From positions 1,611 to 6,653 of the forward strand of contig PKWQ01000334.1 in the NCBI GenBank assembly GCA_003133265.1: 5,043 nt of DNA, given 5' to 3'. Shown piece after piece: positions 1 through 4,597 of the stretch. The translations under genes and the position numbers were made by a program. This DNA comes from Acetobacteraceae bacterium (GTDB taxonomy: Bacteria > Pseudomonadota > Alphaproteobacteria > Acetobacterales > Acetobacteraceae). Numbering within the stretch: position 1 is the stretch's first letter; the number at the start of each line of letters is the position of its first letter. The notes under the pieces are model-generated. The model was not told the origin of the DNA. It did no database searches and was given only the letters and a program-made list of their open reading frames with translations.

Positions 1-174
1 CAGCGCCAGCGCCTTGGGCACGAAGGCCAGCGTCGCCTCGTTGATCTGGGTGATCGCCTGCAACAGCGACACCAGCAGCCCGACCGCGAGTGCGACCAGC
101 AGCGGCGGTCCGCCGAGCTTCAGCATCACCAGCATCGCCGCGCGCATCATGACGCCAAGATCGGCTTCGGCCAT
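1..174 (-). CDS. fliQ: Flagellar export gate protein FliQ (N-terminal 58 residues; gene runs off the left edge)
   Basis: FliQ is a small inner-membrane protein with two membrane helices that forms the core of the flagellar type III export gate with FliP and FliR. The 58 visible residues begin MAEADLGVMM. A hydrophobic helix covers about residues 14-38 and contains GGPPLLVALAVGLLVSLLQA. It is followed by the family-typical QAITQINEATLAFVPKAL (about 39-56), where the Q-A-T-Q-x-N-E and F-x-P-K pattern is diagnostic. The family is usually about 88-90 residues, so roughly the last third is missing. The ATG at 174 is supported by AAGG/AAAGG-type ribosome-binding sequences just upstream. It lies 146 bases downstream of fliE on the same strand, the flgB-flgC-fliE-fliQ order seen in other alphaproteobacteria. 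FliR and FlhB would be expected next, outside the window. The family assignment is firm. Confidence 0.95.
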   Translation of the reverse strand, partial: MAEADLGVMMRAAMLVMLKLGGPPLLVALAVGLLVSLLQAITQINEATLAFVPKALAL

Positions 175-320
175 CGCCTTTTGCCTTCCACCGGTTATTG
201 TCCGGTTCGGGGAAACTGGTTGCGCGTGACAGCGATAAGGACGAGCTTGGATGTCATACCAACAGCCCCAAGAACGAACCTTACGATCATGCGACTGGTT
301 GATACGAAAAATGGTTGGTA
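175..320 (-). other. fliE-fliQ intergenic gap, 146 bases, with inverted repeats
   Basis: No convincing open frame is seen here, although the genes just upstream (flgC and fliE) overlap by 4 bases. ATACCAAC at 255-262 is an exact inverse of GTTGGTAT at 314-321. TGATAC at 300-305 is an exact inverse of GTATCA at 318-323, which takes in the fliE stop codon. The two pairs share the 314-323 arm. On the minus-strand transcript the shorter hairpin carries five consecutive U in its loop rather than after the stem, so it is not a standard terminator. I infer a possible internal promoter, operator or processing site that gives fliQ separate expression. I could not place a clear sigma-70, sigma-54 or sigma-28 promoter. 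Confidence 0.4.
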
Positions 321-644
321 TCAGATCGGCATTTTCATGATGTCCTGATAGGCCTGCACCACCCGGTCGCGGATCGCGGTGGCGGATTGCAGCGCCAGCT
401 CGGCGCGGGAAACGGCGGTGACCACGTCGGTCAGGTTGCCGCCGCCGGTGATCGCCTGCATCGATTTCTCGTCCGCCGCATGCCCGGCATCGACCGCGCC
501 CTGGATCGCCCGTTGCAGCACCGCGCCGAACCCGCCGCCGCCCGCGTCCGTTTCCAGCCCGCCACGGCCGACCTTGCCATAGGCCGCCGCCGCATCGGAC
601 GGCCGGACGACGATCGTCGGGATCGATGGCGGCAGCGTGCTCAT
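321..644 (-). CDS. fliE: Flagellar hook-basal body protein FliE
   Basis: FliE joins the MS ring to the proximal rod. It is exported early by the flagellar type III system and is needed for export of later rod and hook proteins. The 107-residue length is normal. The N-terminal 70 residues are variable and glycine-rich. The C-terminal 36 residues carry the family signature: VVTAVSRAELALQSATAIRD (about 74-93), then RVVQAYQDIMKMPI ending in the characteristic M-P-I. The ATG at 644 overlaps the flgC stop in an ATGA arrangement. No strong Shine-Dalgarno is visible, so translational coupling to flgC is likely. It sits third in a flgB-flgC-fliE run. The identification is secure. Confidence 0.95.
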   Translation of the reverse strand: MSTLPPSIPTIVVRPSDAAAAYGKVGRGGLETDAGGGGFGAVLQRAIQGAVDAGHAADEKSMQAITGGGNLTDVVTAVSRAELALQSATAIRDRVVQAYQDIMKMPI

Positions 645-1048
645 TTCAGCATGTCGATCGTGCGGGTCAGCATGCCGCGGGTAACCTGCATCACCGACAG
701 ATTGGCGCTGTAGGAATGCTGCGCCTCGCGCATGTCCATCACCTCGGTGAAGCTGTTCACGTTCGGCAGCTTCACGTAGCCCTGGGCGTTCGCCGCCGGG
801 TTCGATGGATCGTAGCGCAGCGGCAACTGGCCGTGGTCCTGGCCGATCTCCTTTACCTGCACCATCGGCTGACCCAGCGCCTGATCCATCTTGTTCTCGA
901 ACGTGATCGTCTTGCGCCGGTACGGATCGGCCCCCTGGGTCGAGCCGGTGGTATCCTGGTTCGCCAGATTTTCCGCGATCACCCGCAGGCGCGCGGTCTG
1001 CACATCCATGCCGCGCGCGGAGATCGTCAGCGCCTTTGTCAGATCCAT
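641..1048 (-). CDS. flgC: Flagellar proximal rod protein FlgC
   Basis: FlgC is one of the proximal rod subunits of the flagellar basal body and is exported through the type III gate. The protein is 135 residues, normal for the family. The N-terminus MDLTKALTISARGMDVQTAR followed by LRVIAENLANQDTTG is the conserved flagellar rod/hook N-terminal domain, with the N-x-A-N-x-x-T-T core. The central part has PYRRKTITFE. The C-terminus VNSFTEVMDMREAQHSYSAN followed by an LSVMQVTRGMLTRTIDML helix matches the conserved C-terminal coiled-coil segment that packs in the rod. The ATG at 1048 has a good GGAGG about 10 bases upstream. It is 46 bases downstream of flgB and overlaps fliE by 4 bases. Confidence 0.96.
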   Translation of the reverse strand: MDLTKALTISARGMDVQTARLRVIAENLANQDTTGSTQGADPYRRKTITFENKMDQALGQPMVQVKEIGQDHGQLPLRYDPSNPAANAQGYVKLPNVNSFTEVMDMREAQHSYSANLSVMQVTRGMLTRTIDMLK

Positions 1049-1094
1049 GCCGCTTCTTCCTCCATCCGCCGCGCCGGGACCAAGCGGCTTACGG

Positions 1095-1487
1095 TCACGA
1101 GCCGCGCCCGATCGCGGTGCGGAACATGCTGAGATATGTCTTGTAGAGATTGCTGACGAGTGCCTGCGTCGTGTCGGTATCGGCCACCTTCGTCAGCTGC
1201 TCGTCCAGCGTGACCGTATTGCCGTTGGGCGAGCGGCTGGTCGGTTTCGCTTCCGTCTTTACCGGTGCCGGCCCACCGCCGACGCCGTCCAGATGGTTGG
1301 CCTGGGTACGCGCCAGCCCGATGGTCTGCGTGCGCGACAGCATGGCGGAGAACGGGACCAGATCCTGCGACTGCCAGCTCGGCGTGTTGGCGTTGGCGAT
1401 GTTCTGCGCCAACACCTCCTGCCGCCGGTCCGCCCAGGCCAGACGCTTCTCCGCCAGATCGAACAACGGGATGTCCATCGCACCCAT
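1095..1487 (-). CDS. flgB: Flagellar proximal rod protein FlgB
   Basis: FlgB is a proximal rod subunit located next to FliE and the MS ring. The core begins MDIPLFDLAEKRLAWADRRQ and continues EVLAQNIANANTPSW, the rod N-terminal motif. The usual TPGY is TPSW here. A glycine/proline-rich middle (about residues 72-90) leads to a C-terminal helix, LVSNLYKTYLSMFRTAIGRG, matching the family's N-L-Y-x(3)-L...R-T-A-I-G ending. I chose the ATG at 1487 (130 residues, MGAMDIPL), because GAGG at 1494-1497 is 6 bases upstream. The ATG at 1478 gives the more family-like MDIPLF start but has a 12-base spacer. The frame is open to 1550, but that longer start would cover the inverted repeat and adds unconserved residues. 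flgB is first in its operon and divergent from the gene at 1613. Confidence 0.93.
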   Translation of the reverse strand: MGAMDIPLFDLAEKRLAWADRRQEVLAQNIANANTPSWQSQDLVPFSAMLSRTQTIGLARTQANHLDGVGGGPAPVKTEAKPTSRSPNGNTVTLDEQLTKVADTDTTQALVSNLYKTYLSMFRTAIGRGS

Positions 1488-1612
1488 CCACTCCCTCGCT
1501 GGCGCAATGTGCGCCAAAGCGCTGAACGAGGGGTTAATCGCCCCGAGCATCTTTCCGGCAGGGCGAGATGCGGAAACGGTTCGCTAACCCGGGCCTGATC
1601 TAATCCCGGACG
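1488..1612. promoter_or_regulatory. Divergent promoter region between flgB and the orf-fliO-fliP unit
   Basis: Two flagellar transcription units diverge from this 125-base region, so both promoters are probably here. The clearest element is a perfect inverted repeat, TGGCGCA-ATG-TGCGCCA, at 1500-1516, just upstream of the flgB ribosome-binding site. It contains GG and GC spaced 10 bases apart, as in sigma-54 promoters, but the rest fits the TGGCAC-N5-TTGC consensus poorly. On the flgB side, transcription would then begin at or inside the ribosome-binding site. An imperfect GGGG-N7-CCCC repeat lies at 1530-1544. I could not place a confident -10/-35 pair on either strand. Confidence 0.5.
1491..1497 (-). 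promoter_or_regulatory. Ribosome-binding site deciding the flgB start
   Basis: The minus strand reads GAGGGAG directly before TGG and the ATG at 1487. GAGG is 6 bases from that ATG, while the alternative ATG at 1478 is 12 bases or more from the nearest GGAG. This favours 1487, though both are possible. Confidence 0.55.
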
Positions 1613-1915
1613 ATGCATATACCGCACCGCCACCCCACCGATCGCCCGCCCATCCGCACCCCGGCCGATACGGCGCGGGAACTCGCGGACGGCCTTGGCC
1701 AGATGCTGCGCATCGCCCATGCGCTGATCGAGGGCGGGCGCGAAATCGACCTCGCCGGGCTTGAGTGTCAGATCGGCCTGCTCTGCGCCAAGACGCTGGA
1801 TCTGCCGACCGAGGAAGGCCGCGCCCTGCGTCCGCTGCTGCACGATCTGCTCGGCGGGATCGATACGCTCACCGCCGCCATCGCCAACCGGGCCCATCCG
1901 CCGCCGGAGCACTGA
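1613..1915 (+). CDS. Small helical protein of unknown function upstream of fliO
   Basis: I do not recognise this 100-residue protein. Its G/C-ending codon use matches the neighbours, and it opens a run with fliO and fliP, so it is probably a real gene. Residues 1-18 are proline- and histidine-rich (MHIPHRHPTDRPPIRTPA) and probably disordered. From about residue 19 it looks like consecutive amphipathic helices: ARELADGLGQMLRIAHALIE, a segment around LAGLECQIGLLCAKTLDL, and RALRPLLHDLLGGIDTLTAA. It has two cysteines (in LECQ and LLCAK) and no membrane segment or signal peptide. Size, helicity and position suggest a flagellar assembly or export accessory protein, possibly chaperone-like; this is inference from context. 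The ATG at 1613 has only a weak GGA upstream. A 40-base gap separates it from fliO. Confidence 0.75.
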   Translation: MHIPHRHPTDRPPIRTPADTARELADGLGQMLRIAHALIEGGREIDLAGLECQIGLLCAKTLDLPTEEGRALRPLLHDLLGGIDTLTAAIANRAHPPPEH

Positions 1916-1944
1916 TCCCGCCAAACCCGTTCACCGATCCGGCA

Positions 1945-1949
1945 AAAGG
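1945..1949 (+). promoter_or_regulatory. Ribosome-binding site for fliO
   Basis: AAAGG lies 6 bases before the ATG at 1956. It fixes the fliO start even though the frame stays open further upstream, through the end of the preceding gene. Confidence 0.6.
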
Positions 1950-1955
1950 CCGCTC

Positions 1956-2231
1956 ATGTCCCCCTCGCCCGTCTCCATCGTCACCGCGCTGATCGCCCTT
2001 GGCGCCGTGCTGGGGCTAATCTGGCTCGCGGGCCGCGTTGCCGCCCGCTTCGGCGGGCTGGCGCCGCGCACCAGCGCCGGCAAGCGGCTGACGGTAACGG
2101 AAAGCCTCGCACTCGATCCGCGCCGAAAGCTGCTGCTGGCGCGCTGCGACGGGCGGGAGGTGCTGCTGCTGACCGGCGGCGGCCAGGATGTCGTCGTCGG
2201 CTGGCTGCCCGGGCCGGAGCGGCCGGCATGA
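1956..2231 (+). CDS. fliO: Flagellar biosynthesis protein FliO
   Basis: FliO is a bitopic inner-membrane protein that helps the FliP ring assemble during construction of the flagellar export gate. The 91-residue product is short for the family (E. coli FliO is about 120). It has one membrane segment at about residues 7-30 (SIVTALIALGAVLGLIWLAG). Next comes a cytoplasmic beta-rich domain with LTVTESLALDPRRKLLLARC (about 45-64) and REVLLLTGGGQDVVVGWLP (about 67-85). This is the usual FliO pattern of a basic 'lg..kk.lllV' stretch followed by an 'r.lllg' stretch. The start at 1956 has AAAGG 6 bases upstream. Its TGA overlaps the fliP ATG in ATGA, so translation is probably coupled. FliO is poorly conserved, but size, topology and position immediately before fliP make the call good. 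Confidence 0.88.
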   Translation: MSPSPVSIVTALIALGAVLGLIWLAGRVAARFGGLAPRTSAGKRLTVTESLALDPRRKLLLARCDGREVLLLTGGGQDVVVGWLPGPERPA

Positions 2232-2968
2232 TCCGCCGCCTCTGGCTGGTCGCCCTGCTGCTGCTGCTTCCCGCGCTGGCGCGGGCGCAATCGCTGAACA
2301 TCGACCTCGGCACGGCGGGCGAGGCCGGCGCGACGGGGCGGCTGGTACAGCTTACCGCGCTGGTCACCGTGCTCTCGCTCGCGCCCAGCCTGCTGGTGAT
2401 GATGACCGCCTTCACCCGCATCGTCATCGTGCTGTCGCTGCTGCGCGGCGCCCTCGGCACCCAGGGCACGCCGCCCAACATGGTGCTGATCGGCCTCGCG
2501 CTGTTCCTGACCTATTTCGTCATGCAGCCGGTGCTGGACCAGGCATGGACAAGCGGGCTGCTGCCGATGAGCCAGGGGCGCGTGACGGAGATGGAGGGGC
2601 TGCGGCTGGCCACCGAGCCGTTCCGCGGCTTCATGACCGCGAATCTACGCCCCGCCGACCTGCAACTGTTCCTCGATCTGGCGCATTTGCCACCCCTCGG
2701 CGCGGCGGAACCAGCGCCCTGGCGCGCCCTGGTGCCGGCGTTCCTGGTGGGCGAGCTGCGCCGCGCGTTCGAGATGGGGTTCCTGCTCTATCTGCCGTTC
2801 CTGGTGATCGACATGGTCGTCTCCAGCGTGCTGATGAGCCTCGGCATGATGATGATGCCACCGAGCGCGGTGGGACTGCCGTTCAAGCTGATCTTCTTCG
2901 TTCTCGTCGATGGCTGGCGGCTGGTCGCCGGCAGTCTGGTGCAGAGCTTCGCCCTGCCGCCATCGTGA
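2228..2968 (+). CDS. fliP: Flagellar export gate protein FliP
   Basis: FliP forms a five-subunit ring in the inner membrane and, with FliQ and FliR, the conducting core of the flagellar type III export gate. The 246-residue length is typical. Residues 1-20 are a cleavable signal peptide (basic start, leucine run, ALARA before QS). The first conserved block spans about 40-104, with LAPSLLVMMTAFTRIVIVLS, RGALGTQGTPPNMVLIGLAL and F-L-T-x-F-V-M-x-P-V. The second spans about 169-241, with LVPAFLVGELRRAFEMGF, the L-P-F-x-x-I-D-M-V-x-x-S-x-L-M-S-L-G-M segment and LPFKLIFFVLVDGWRLVAGS. Methionines 207-210 before P211-P212 match the methionine cluster known to line the pore constriction. The start overlaps the fliO stop by 4 bases and has GGAG 8 bases upstream. 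Four membrane segments are expected. Confidence 0.98.
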   Translation: MIRRLWLVALLLLLPALARAQSLNIDLGTAGEAGATGRLVQLTALVTVLSLAPSLLVMMTAFTRIVIVLSLLRGALGTQGTPPNMVLIGLALFLTYFVMQPVLDQAWTSGLLPMSQGRVTEMEGLRLATEPFRGFMTANLRPADLQLFLDLAHLPPLGAAEPAPWRALVPAFLVGELRRAFEMGFLLYLPFLVIDMVVSSVLMSLGMMMMPPSAVGLPFKLIFFVLVDGWRLVAGSLVQSFALPPS

Positions 2969-2970
2969 AC

Positions 2971-2991
2971 GCCGGCAGATGCTACGCCGGC
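2971..2991. repeat. Short repeat and possible hairpin at the fliP/speE convergent junction
   Basis: ACGCCGGCA occurs twice in direct orientation, at 2969-2977 and 2984-2992. Because GCCGGC is self-complementary, the copies at 2971-2976 and 2986-2991 can also form a 6-bp stem with a 9-base loop on either strand. The element fills the 13 bases between the two stop codons and enters the 3' end of speE. There is no T-tract, so it is at best a weak bidirectional terminator. Confidence 0.35.
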
Positions 2992-3848
2992 AAATGCCGC
3001 GCGATGTAGGGCGGCAGGTTGAAGGCGCCGGTATGGATTTCCGGCGTCCAGTAGCGCGTGGTGCCAAGAATGCCGGCGGCCTCGGCGCGGGCACGGATCT
3101 CCTCGGTGGCAACGCGTGCCAGCGAGGGATCCTTCGCGGCCCAGCCGAGCGTCATGAAACCACCGACATAGGTCGGCACCGCCGCGACATAGGCGCTGAC
3201 ATAGGGAAAGAATTTGGCGCGGCGGATGGAGGTGTCGCGCAGTTCGTCGGCCTGCATCGCCGGCACGCCGCACTGGTTCACCACCAGACCGCGCGCGGTC
3301 AGGATGCGGGCGCAGTTGGAATAGAAATCGTCGGTGAACAGCACCTCGCCCACGCCGATCGGGTCGGTGCTATCGACGATGATCGCGTCGAACGCACCCG
3401 CGGACGCGCGCTTCACGTAATCGATGCCGTCGCCCACGATCACCTCGGCGCGCGGATCGGCCCAGGCGCCGCCGGCGATGGTGGGCAGGAATTCCTTCGA
3501 CAGTCGGATCACCTCGCCGTCGATCTCCACCATCACGGCGCGCTTGACCCCGCGGTGCTGCAACACGCGCCGCAGCACGCCGCCGTCGCCGGCGCCGATG
3601 ATCAGCACGTTGGCGCAGGCGCCGTGCGCCAGCAGCGGAACATGCGCCAGCATCTCCTGGTAGACGAACTCGTCCGCCTCGGTGATCTGGATCACGCCAT
3701 CCAGCACCATCACCCGCCCGTGCGAGAAACTTTCGAAGATGACGATGTCCTGGAAGTCGCTCCGCACCCGCGCCAATTCCCGCTTCACCCGGAAGCGCTG
3801 GCCCCAGTCGGGATAGAGTGTTTCGTTGATCCAGCTATCGGTCGTCAT
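2982..3848 (-). CDS. speE: Polyamine aminopropyltransferase (spermidine synthase)
   Basis: SpeE moves the aminopropyl group of decarboxylated S-adenosylmethionine to putrescine, giving spermidine and methylthioadenosine in the cytoplasm. The 288 residues match the family length. An N-terminal beta domain (about 1-55) is followed by a Rossmann-like domain with EADEFVYQEMLAHVP (58-71), VLIIGAGDGG (81-90), VEID (107-110), GDGIDYV (139-145) and DSTDPIG (159-165). AVPTY (223-227) and the tail PEIHTGAFNLPPYI follow. From memory of the human enzyme, Q33, Y63, Q64, D88, E108, D140, D159, D162 and Y227 correspond to its substrate-binding or catalytic residues. D159 is the likely catalytic aspartate. 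The usual GGGDG motif is GAGDG here (Ala86). The ATG at 3848 has GAGG 8 bases upstream. It lies 78 bases downstream of speD, with a hairpin between. A related triamine/tetraamine aminopropyltransferase cannot be excluded. Confidence 0.95.
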   Translation of the reverse strand: MTTDSWINETLYPDWGQRFRVKRELARVRSDFQDIVIFESFSHGRVMVLDGVIQITEADEFVYQEMLAHVPLLAHGACANVLIIGAGDGGVLRRVLQHRGVKRAVMVEIDGEVIRLSKEFLPTIAGGAWADPRAEVIVGDGIDYVKRASAGAFDAIIVDSTDPIGVGEVLFTDDFYSNCARILTARGLVVNQCGVPAMQADELRDTSIRRAKFFPYVSAYVAAVPTYVGGFMTLGWAAKDPSLARVATEEIRARAEAAGILGTTRYWTPEIHTGAFNLPPYIARHLPA

Positions 3849-3873
3849 ATTGTCGTCCTCGGCTCATGAAACG

Positions 3874-3905
3874 ACGCGGCCCGGGCCAATGCGCCCGGGC
3901 CGCGT
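3874..3905 (-). terminator. Perfect 13-bp GC-rich hairpin between speD and speE (attenuator or terminator candidate)
   Basis: The arms at 3874-3886 and 3893-3905 (ACGCGGCCCGGGC and its exact complement) enclose a 6-base loop. The hairpin begins 21 bases after the speD stop codon. On the speDE transcript it is followed by CGUUUC, a weak U-run, so termination may be partial. It could instead shield the 3' end of the speD message and set a lower level of speE. It ends about 25 bases before the speE start, just upstream of that gene's ribosome-binding site. Confidence 0.65.
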
Positions 3906-3926
3906 TCCCCACAAGAGAAATGACGG

Positions 3927-4379
3927 TTACGCGATCAGGCCGCGCCGCTGCTCGCCCAGATTGATCGTCGTCGGCTTGAACGCCGCCTTCAGCACCGGGA
4001 TCGCCTTGTACGGATCGCAGGCACCGCACATGAAGATGTCCACGGCGGCGAAGTCGCGCTCCGGCCATGTATGGATGGAGATATGGCTCTCGGCCAGCAC
4101 CACCACGCCCGAAACGCCGCCATTGGGCGAGAAATGATGGAAATGACTGTGCAACAGCGTCGCGCCCGCCACCTCCGCCGCCTCGCGCAGCGAACGGTCG
4201 ATCAGTTCCGGATCGGCCAGATTGGTGGCCCCCCACAGGTCGATGAGCAGATGCATACCGGCGTACTTCACGCCATTCCGCTCAACAAAATAATCCTTCT
4301 GCACTTCGATGCAGTCGGACGACGTCTGGTTTTCGCTCGGAGTCTCCGAGACCATCCCCAGTGGATGGAGTGCGTTCAT
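3927..4379 (-). CDS. speD: S-adenosylmethionine decarboxylase proenzyme (short prokaryotic type)
   Basis: SpeD makes decarboxylated S-adenosylmethionine, the aminopropyl donor for SpeE. It is made as a proenzyme that cuts itself into beta and alpha chains, creating a pyruvoyl cofactor from serine. In the 150-residue product, cleavage should fall between Glu97 and Ser98 in VVLAESHISIHTWPER. His103 and Cys118 (in DIFMCGACDP) keep the spacing (+5 and +20) of the processing and catalytic residues in the small class typified by Thermotoga. Other conserved blocks are GMHLLIDLWGATNL (41-54), HFHHFSPNGGVSG (79-91) and KAIPVLKAAFKP (125-136). The first 30 residues are not conserved. I chose the ATG at 4379 because AGGAGAGG lies 7 bases upstream. 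The frame is open to 4520, but that extension has no family resemblance. It heads a speD-speE unit. Confidence 0.96.
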   Translation of the reverse strand: MNALHPLGMVSETPSENQTSSDCIEVQKDYFVERNGVKYAGMHLLIDLWGATNLADPELIDRSLREAAEVAGATLLHSHFHHFSPNGGVSGVVVLAESHISIHTWPERDFAAVDIFMCGACDPYKAIPVLKAAFKPTTINLGEQRRGLIA

Positions 4380-4386
4380 CGCGTAC

Positions 4387-4394
4387 CCTCTCCT
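4387..4394 (-). promoter_or_regulatory. Ribosome-binding site deciding the speD start
   Basis: The minus strand reads AGGAGAGG, with 7 bases between its last G and the ATG at 4379. It is the strongest ribosome-binding sequence near any candidate start of this frame, which otherwise remains open to an ATG at 4520. Confidence 0.75.
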
Positions 4395-4412
4395 ACCAGC
4401 AGACGGCCTGTT

Positions 4413-4436
4413 GGACACGCGCCGCACGCGCGTGCC
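4413..4436 (-). repeat. Strong hairpin in the speD leader
   Basis: CACGCGC at 4416-4422 and GCGCGTG at 4428-4434 are exact inverses around a 5-base loop. GG at 4413-4414 and CC at 4435-4436 extend the stem by two pairs past a single bulged A. It ends about 34 bases upstream of the speD ATG. There is no U-run after it on the speD strand, so a role in message stability or in access to the ribosome-binding site is more plausible than termination. Confidence 0.5.
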
Positions 4437-4472
4437 CCCTGGGGCCAAGGCGGCGGAAAATGATGAATGGGG

Positions 4473-4501
4473 GGGAGTCATGCAAGGGATATTACTCCCT
4501 T
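4473..4501 (-). repeat. Two mutually exclusive hairpins upstream of speD
   Basis: AAGGGA (4484-4489) and TCCCTT (4496-4501) form a 6-bp stem with a 6-base loop. GGGAGT (4473-4478) and ACTCCC (4494-4499) form another 6-bp stem with a 15-base loop. Both use the same bases at about 4496-4499, so only one can form at a time. If transcribed, this is an attenuator-like layout. If transcription starts here, the repeats would be promoter or operator sites instead. Confidence 0.4.
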
Positions 4502-4597
4502 TAGGCGCAAAAAATCGCATGGCGGTATCCCGTAGACGGCAGATGCCGCGATCGCGCGGGCAATTCCACCGCTCCGCCGGCGCCCAAAGGGGCCGTT

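Larger units (their letters stand above)
4380..4597 (-). promoter_or_regulatory. speD upstream region with several inverted repeats
   Basis: This 218-base stretch separates speD from the preceding same-strand gene. Going towards speD it contains a bulged 6-bp repeat just after the upstream gene's stop (4579-4594) and a 10-base palindrome, CGCGATCGCG, at 4547-4556. Next are CGGCA-GA-TGCCG at 4537-4548 and a T6 run (minus strand) near 4509-4514. A pair of overlapping hairpins follows at 4473-4501, a C7 run (minus strand) at 4469-4475 and a strong hairpin at 4413-4436. The region probably carries the speD promoter. TAATAT at about 4490-4495 (minus) resembles a -10 box but has no good -35 partner, so I did not place a promoter. 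No known polyamine or SAM riboswitch was recognised. Confidence 0.45.

Noticed and set aside
230..240. GCGATAA on the plus strand resembling a sigma-28 -10 element
   Set aside because: It points away from any plus-strand gene, and no proper -35 element lies at the right spacing.
1488..1550. N-terminal extension of flgB to the ATG at 1550
   Set aside because: The added residues are not conserved, and FlgB proteins normally begin within a few residues of the MDIPLF segment.
1259..1924. Open frame of 221 codons on the minus strand across flgB and the gene at 1613
   Set aside because: It overlaps flgB in another frame and runs antisense to the 1613-1915 gene. The Arg-rich composition is typical of a shadow frame.
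2188..3009. Open frame of 273 codons on the plus strand over fliP
   Set aside because: It is a different frame of the same strand as fliP, which has unmistakable family motifs. The alternative product is Arg/Ala/Gly-rich and featureless.
2910..3869. Long open frame of 319 codons on the plus strand opposite speE
   Set aside because: It is antisense to a clearly conserved spermidine synthase. Its His/Arg/Gly/Ala-rich product has no domain pattern, and long antisense frames are expected in high-GC DNA.
4509..4514. T6 run on the minus strand as the tail of an intrinsic terminator for the gene ending at 4598
   Set aside because: The nearest good stem (4537-4548) is more than 20 bases away, so the run does not directly follow a hairpin.
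4380..4520. N-terminal extension of speD from the ATG at 4520
   Set aside because: The 47 extra residues show no family resemblance and cover the inverted repeats. The ATG at 4379 has a much better ribosome-binding site.
4547..4556. Palindrome CGCGATCGCG as a possible regulatory site
   Set aside because: It is a single 10-base palindrome in GC-rich DNA, easily expected by chance, with no second copy seen in the window.
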